In this document: positions 62,124 through 64,000 of the stretch, in pieces | Numbering within the stretch: position 1 is the first letter of the stretch | Layout: each line of letters begins with the position of its first letter | NCBI RefSeq assembly: GCF_905163445.1 | Contig: NC_053185.1 | Location: 14,216,001 to 14,280,000 of the forward strand | DNA: 64,000 bases | Direction of reading: 5' to 3' | DNA from: Pararge aegeria | Taxonomy: Eukaryota > Arthropoda > Insecta > Lepidoptera > Nymphalidae | The notes under the pieces: generated by a model | What the model saw: only the letters and a program-made list of their open reading frames with translations | Database searches by the model: none | What the model was told of the DNA's origin: nothing | Made by a program: the position numbers and the translations under genes

Positions 62124-62917
62124 AATATTTATGTAATTTGTTTTTTAATATCTCGTTTTTCTTTTCTTCATTGCCATGCGATCCTACGCTATATGATTAA
62201 AATTGAGCTAAAATTCTAGCTCATCGGGAAGATGGTTTAAGACCATCAACAAAACTGCTAGATATTGCTGTTAAGAATTTTTAATAAAAATGCACACAAA
62301 GTATTATTTGCTCATTCGACACATAGCTGGTCTCCTTGTAAAACTTTGGAAATTCTTCCATGTCTTACACAGCTCGGCTGCCAGATACTTTTCGGTGAAT
62401 ATAAGGTCAGCCAAACCTTTAAACCTGTATTTTGTTAATGTTGCAAGAGCGTACGATTAATAAGACTAACTTTTAGTGTAGTCTAAAAGGAAGTCCTTTA
62501 GTGATGCCACTTCTGTTATACAATAATTCCTGAACTAAACTTAATAGGCAGGTGAAAAAAAATTTTAAATACTTTAAGACCATTCAATTATACCCATATG
62601 TTAGAGAGAGGGGGGTTTGAGTCCTTCAGTCCCCACCTAATGGATCCGCTACTGGTGAATGCCTTACTTCGATTACCACAAGCATTGCGAGACCTACCTC
62701 AAGAACTTGATACGCGAGTTATAAGAAACCTTTCCAAGTGGTTTGTTACGTAAATAGGAACGCATAATATACACATATATGGCAGGGCCTACACATGCGG
62801 CGAGATTATAGATAATTTGCTGTGCTATAAGTCATACCATGACATGCCAATGCGACTTACTATGTAACCTTTACCTTATAGGTAGTCGTACCTACCTTTT
62901 TGGATTTCGCATACAAA

Positions 62918-62980
62918 CATCATAAGAAAGCTCAGAATCATTTAGCGGGCGATGGAGAGAGCTATGCTCGGTGTGAATGT
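62918..62980 (+). pseudogene. RTE-type LINE fragment
   Basis: CATAAGAAAGCTCAGAATCA then TTTAGCGGGCGATGGAGAGA and GCTATGCTCGGTGT match 61738-61795 of the long copy. Isolated piece, cut on both sides. Confidence 0.8.
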
Positions 62981-63006
62981 TCTCAGATCATCTTATCGTA
63001 ATTGAA

Positions 63007-63085
63007 GAGATCTGAAGCGGTGGGATCCTAGTGGTTAGGACTTCACTTTCGGGGGCACCGAGTTCTATCCTCGGTACGCATTTGT
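63007..63085 (+). mobile_element. SINE-2 head fragment
   Basis: GGGATCCTAGTGGTTAGGAC (box A-like), CCGAGTTCTATCCTCGGTAC (T-arm with altered box B). The body is lost. Confidence 0.7.
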
Positions 63086-63111
63086 AAAACAAAACCGTAT
63101 TTATAAACATA

Positions 63112-63420
63112 CTAGCGGACCCCAGCGCCATCACTCAGGCTGACTTGTGAATCTAAACCATCCACGGTGCCGCCCAAACGCAAACCAAAAAAATCATTCA
63201 AATCGGTCCAGCCGTTTAGGACGAGTACAGTGACATACACAAACACACGAAATATATATATAAGACTAGCGGACCCCAGCGCTATCTGTCGGGCTGATTT
63301 GTTCATTTAAACCATCCAGGGTGCCACCCAAACGCATACTAAAAAAATCATTCAAATCGGTCCAGCCGTTTAGGAGGAGTTCAGTGACATACACACGCAC
63401 ACAAGAAATATATATATAAA
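63112..63420 (-). mobile_element. Two tandem Helitron-like 3' ends, 154-bp period
   Basis: Units 63112-63265 and 63266-63420 each start, on the + strand, CTAGCGGACCCCAGCGC preceded by A, and contain AAAAAAATCATTCAAATCGG, TCCAGCCGTTTAGGA and CAGTGACATACACA, ending in (TA)n. On the minus strand each unit ends in CTAG followed by T. They differ at scattered positions, so the duplication is not very recent. Frames at 63112-63306 and 63266-63451 are by-products. Confidence 0.7.
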
Positions 63421-63574
63421 GATAACATATTTGAAAAATTCTTAGATACAAAATTACTTGATAGGGAAACCAATGTTTATGACATTGAGTTGGTGGGTAT
63501 TTCTATATAAATGCGACTGCATTATCGATACACTTCAGTCCTACATGGACTCGAACGATGCAAAGATACCTCCC

Positions 63575-63745
63575 GCAGGGTGATTACGTATCTCGCGACA
63601 GCAATGCGACAGGCGTAAATCTTGCAATCACTGCTGTCAAACGTCACTTTTCCATACAATAAATAAACAAAAGTTACGTTTGACAGCAGTGATTGCAAGA
63701 TTTACGCCTGTCGCATTGCTGTCGCGAGATACGTAATTACCCTGC
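63575..63745. mobile_element. Foldback MITE: 70-bp arms, one mismatch
   Basis: 63575-63644 and 63676-63745 are complementary at 69 of 70 positions, with a 31-base loop. The tips are GCAGGGTGATTACG and CGTAATTACCCTGC. No coding. Flanks (CTCC and CGGT) show no clear target duplication. If transcribed it would form a long double-stranded hairpin. Confidence 0.92.
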
Positions 63746-63827
63746 CGGTGTCTTAGTCGTTATCACTTATTTTAAAATTAAAGACTATCTCAATGAAAGT
63801 CACTAATTTTATATAGCCCGCCTCTCG

Positions 63828-64000
63828 GTCTTTTCACAGCGCCCTCACAAGGTTCCTTTTCAAATGTTGTGCAGTTTAACAGGCTACGTAACGTAAATTG
63901 TATATTATTTTATAACAAATTACCGAATGAAATCCGTGAAATGCCTATCAATAAAACGTAAGCTTACAGATAAATTCTATTATAATATAAAGTATTACTT
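63828..64000 (+). pseudogene. CR1-type LINE C-terminal remnant, running off the window
   Basis: The frame reads APSQGSFSNVVQFNRLRNVN, CILFYNKLPNEIREMPINK and, after one shift, KRKLTDKFYYNIKYY. 'FYNKLP.EIR..P...FK..L...YY.I..Y' is the C-terminal signature of CR1/jockey-type LINEs. It is cut by the window edge. Confidence 0.65.

Larger units (their letters stand above)
60024..62654. mobile_element. Candidate hAT-like element hosting the RTE insertion
   Basis: Left end CAGTGGAGGATCCA (60024) and right end, read inversely, CAGTAGCGGATCCA (62654) agree at 12 of 14 bases. Without the RTE copy it would be about 630 bp and non-coding. The 8-bp flanks ACTTATGA and GTGAATGC do not match, so the assignment relies on the termini alone. 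Confidence 0.4.

Overview
The window is 64 kb of A+T-rich, repeat-dense animal DNA that fits the intergenic or intronic genome of a moth or butterfly (Lepidoptera). That assignment rests on recalled, recognisable lepidopteran interspersed repeats: several tRNA-derived SINEs, RTE-type and CR1/jockey-type LINE 3' ends, Helitron-like repeats with 5' TC and 3' CTAG ends, and short hAT-like MITEs. I could not identify the species. I found no convincing host protein-coding gene, no functional tRNA or rRNA gene and no CRISPR array. Nearly all short open frames are chance frames or pieces of transposons.

The one long coding region is at 60122-62104. It encodes 660 residues of an RTE-type LINE with an intact reverse transcriptase (D308, D408, D409) but no endonuclease domain. 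It is a 5'-truncated insertion with a TGA-repeat tail and an 11-bp target-site duplication, so its apparent ATG lies in flanking DNA. It appears nested inside an older hAT-like element (60024-62654). Decayed relatives lie at 5.3, 16.8, 20.2, 42.9, 46.7 and 62.9 kb.

Layout: 0-8 kb is mostly unique A+T-rich DNA with a few relics. 8-32 kb is a mosaic of SINEs and LINE 3' ends, with a duplicated segment at 10.4-11.1 kb in which one copy carries a MITE and the other keeps the empty site. 32-39 kb holds more LINE relics and a nested stack at 37.6-38.3 kb. 40.4-42.2 kb has a full-length Helitron-like element beside a 283-bp inverted repeat. 42.8-47.7 kb has RTE, RNase H-bearing LINE and Helitron pieces. 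50-56.5 kb has SINEs, a MITE and a 249-bp almost perfect inverted repeat. 57-59.2 kb has a 28-bp hairpin and CpG-rich patches. The last 4 kb holds the RTE/hAT nest, tandem Helitron-like ends and a 70-bp-arm hairpin.

The most interesting signal is at 37802-37994: two identical, head-to-tail 99-bp units, each containing what reads as a type I hammerhead ribozyme core (CTGATGA, a 5-bp stem II, GAAA, a 3-bp stem III, then A before the predicted cut). A decayed relative is split by a LINE at 31.2-31.9 kb. Two SINE families also share 3' tails with LINEs present in the window, which would explain how they are mobilised.
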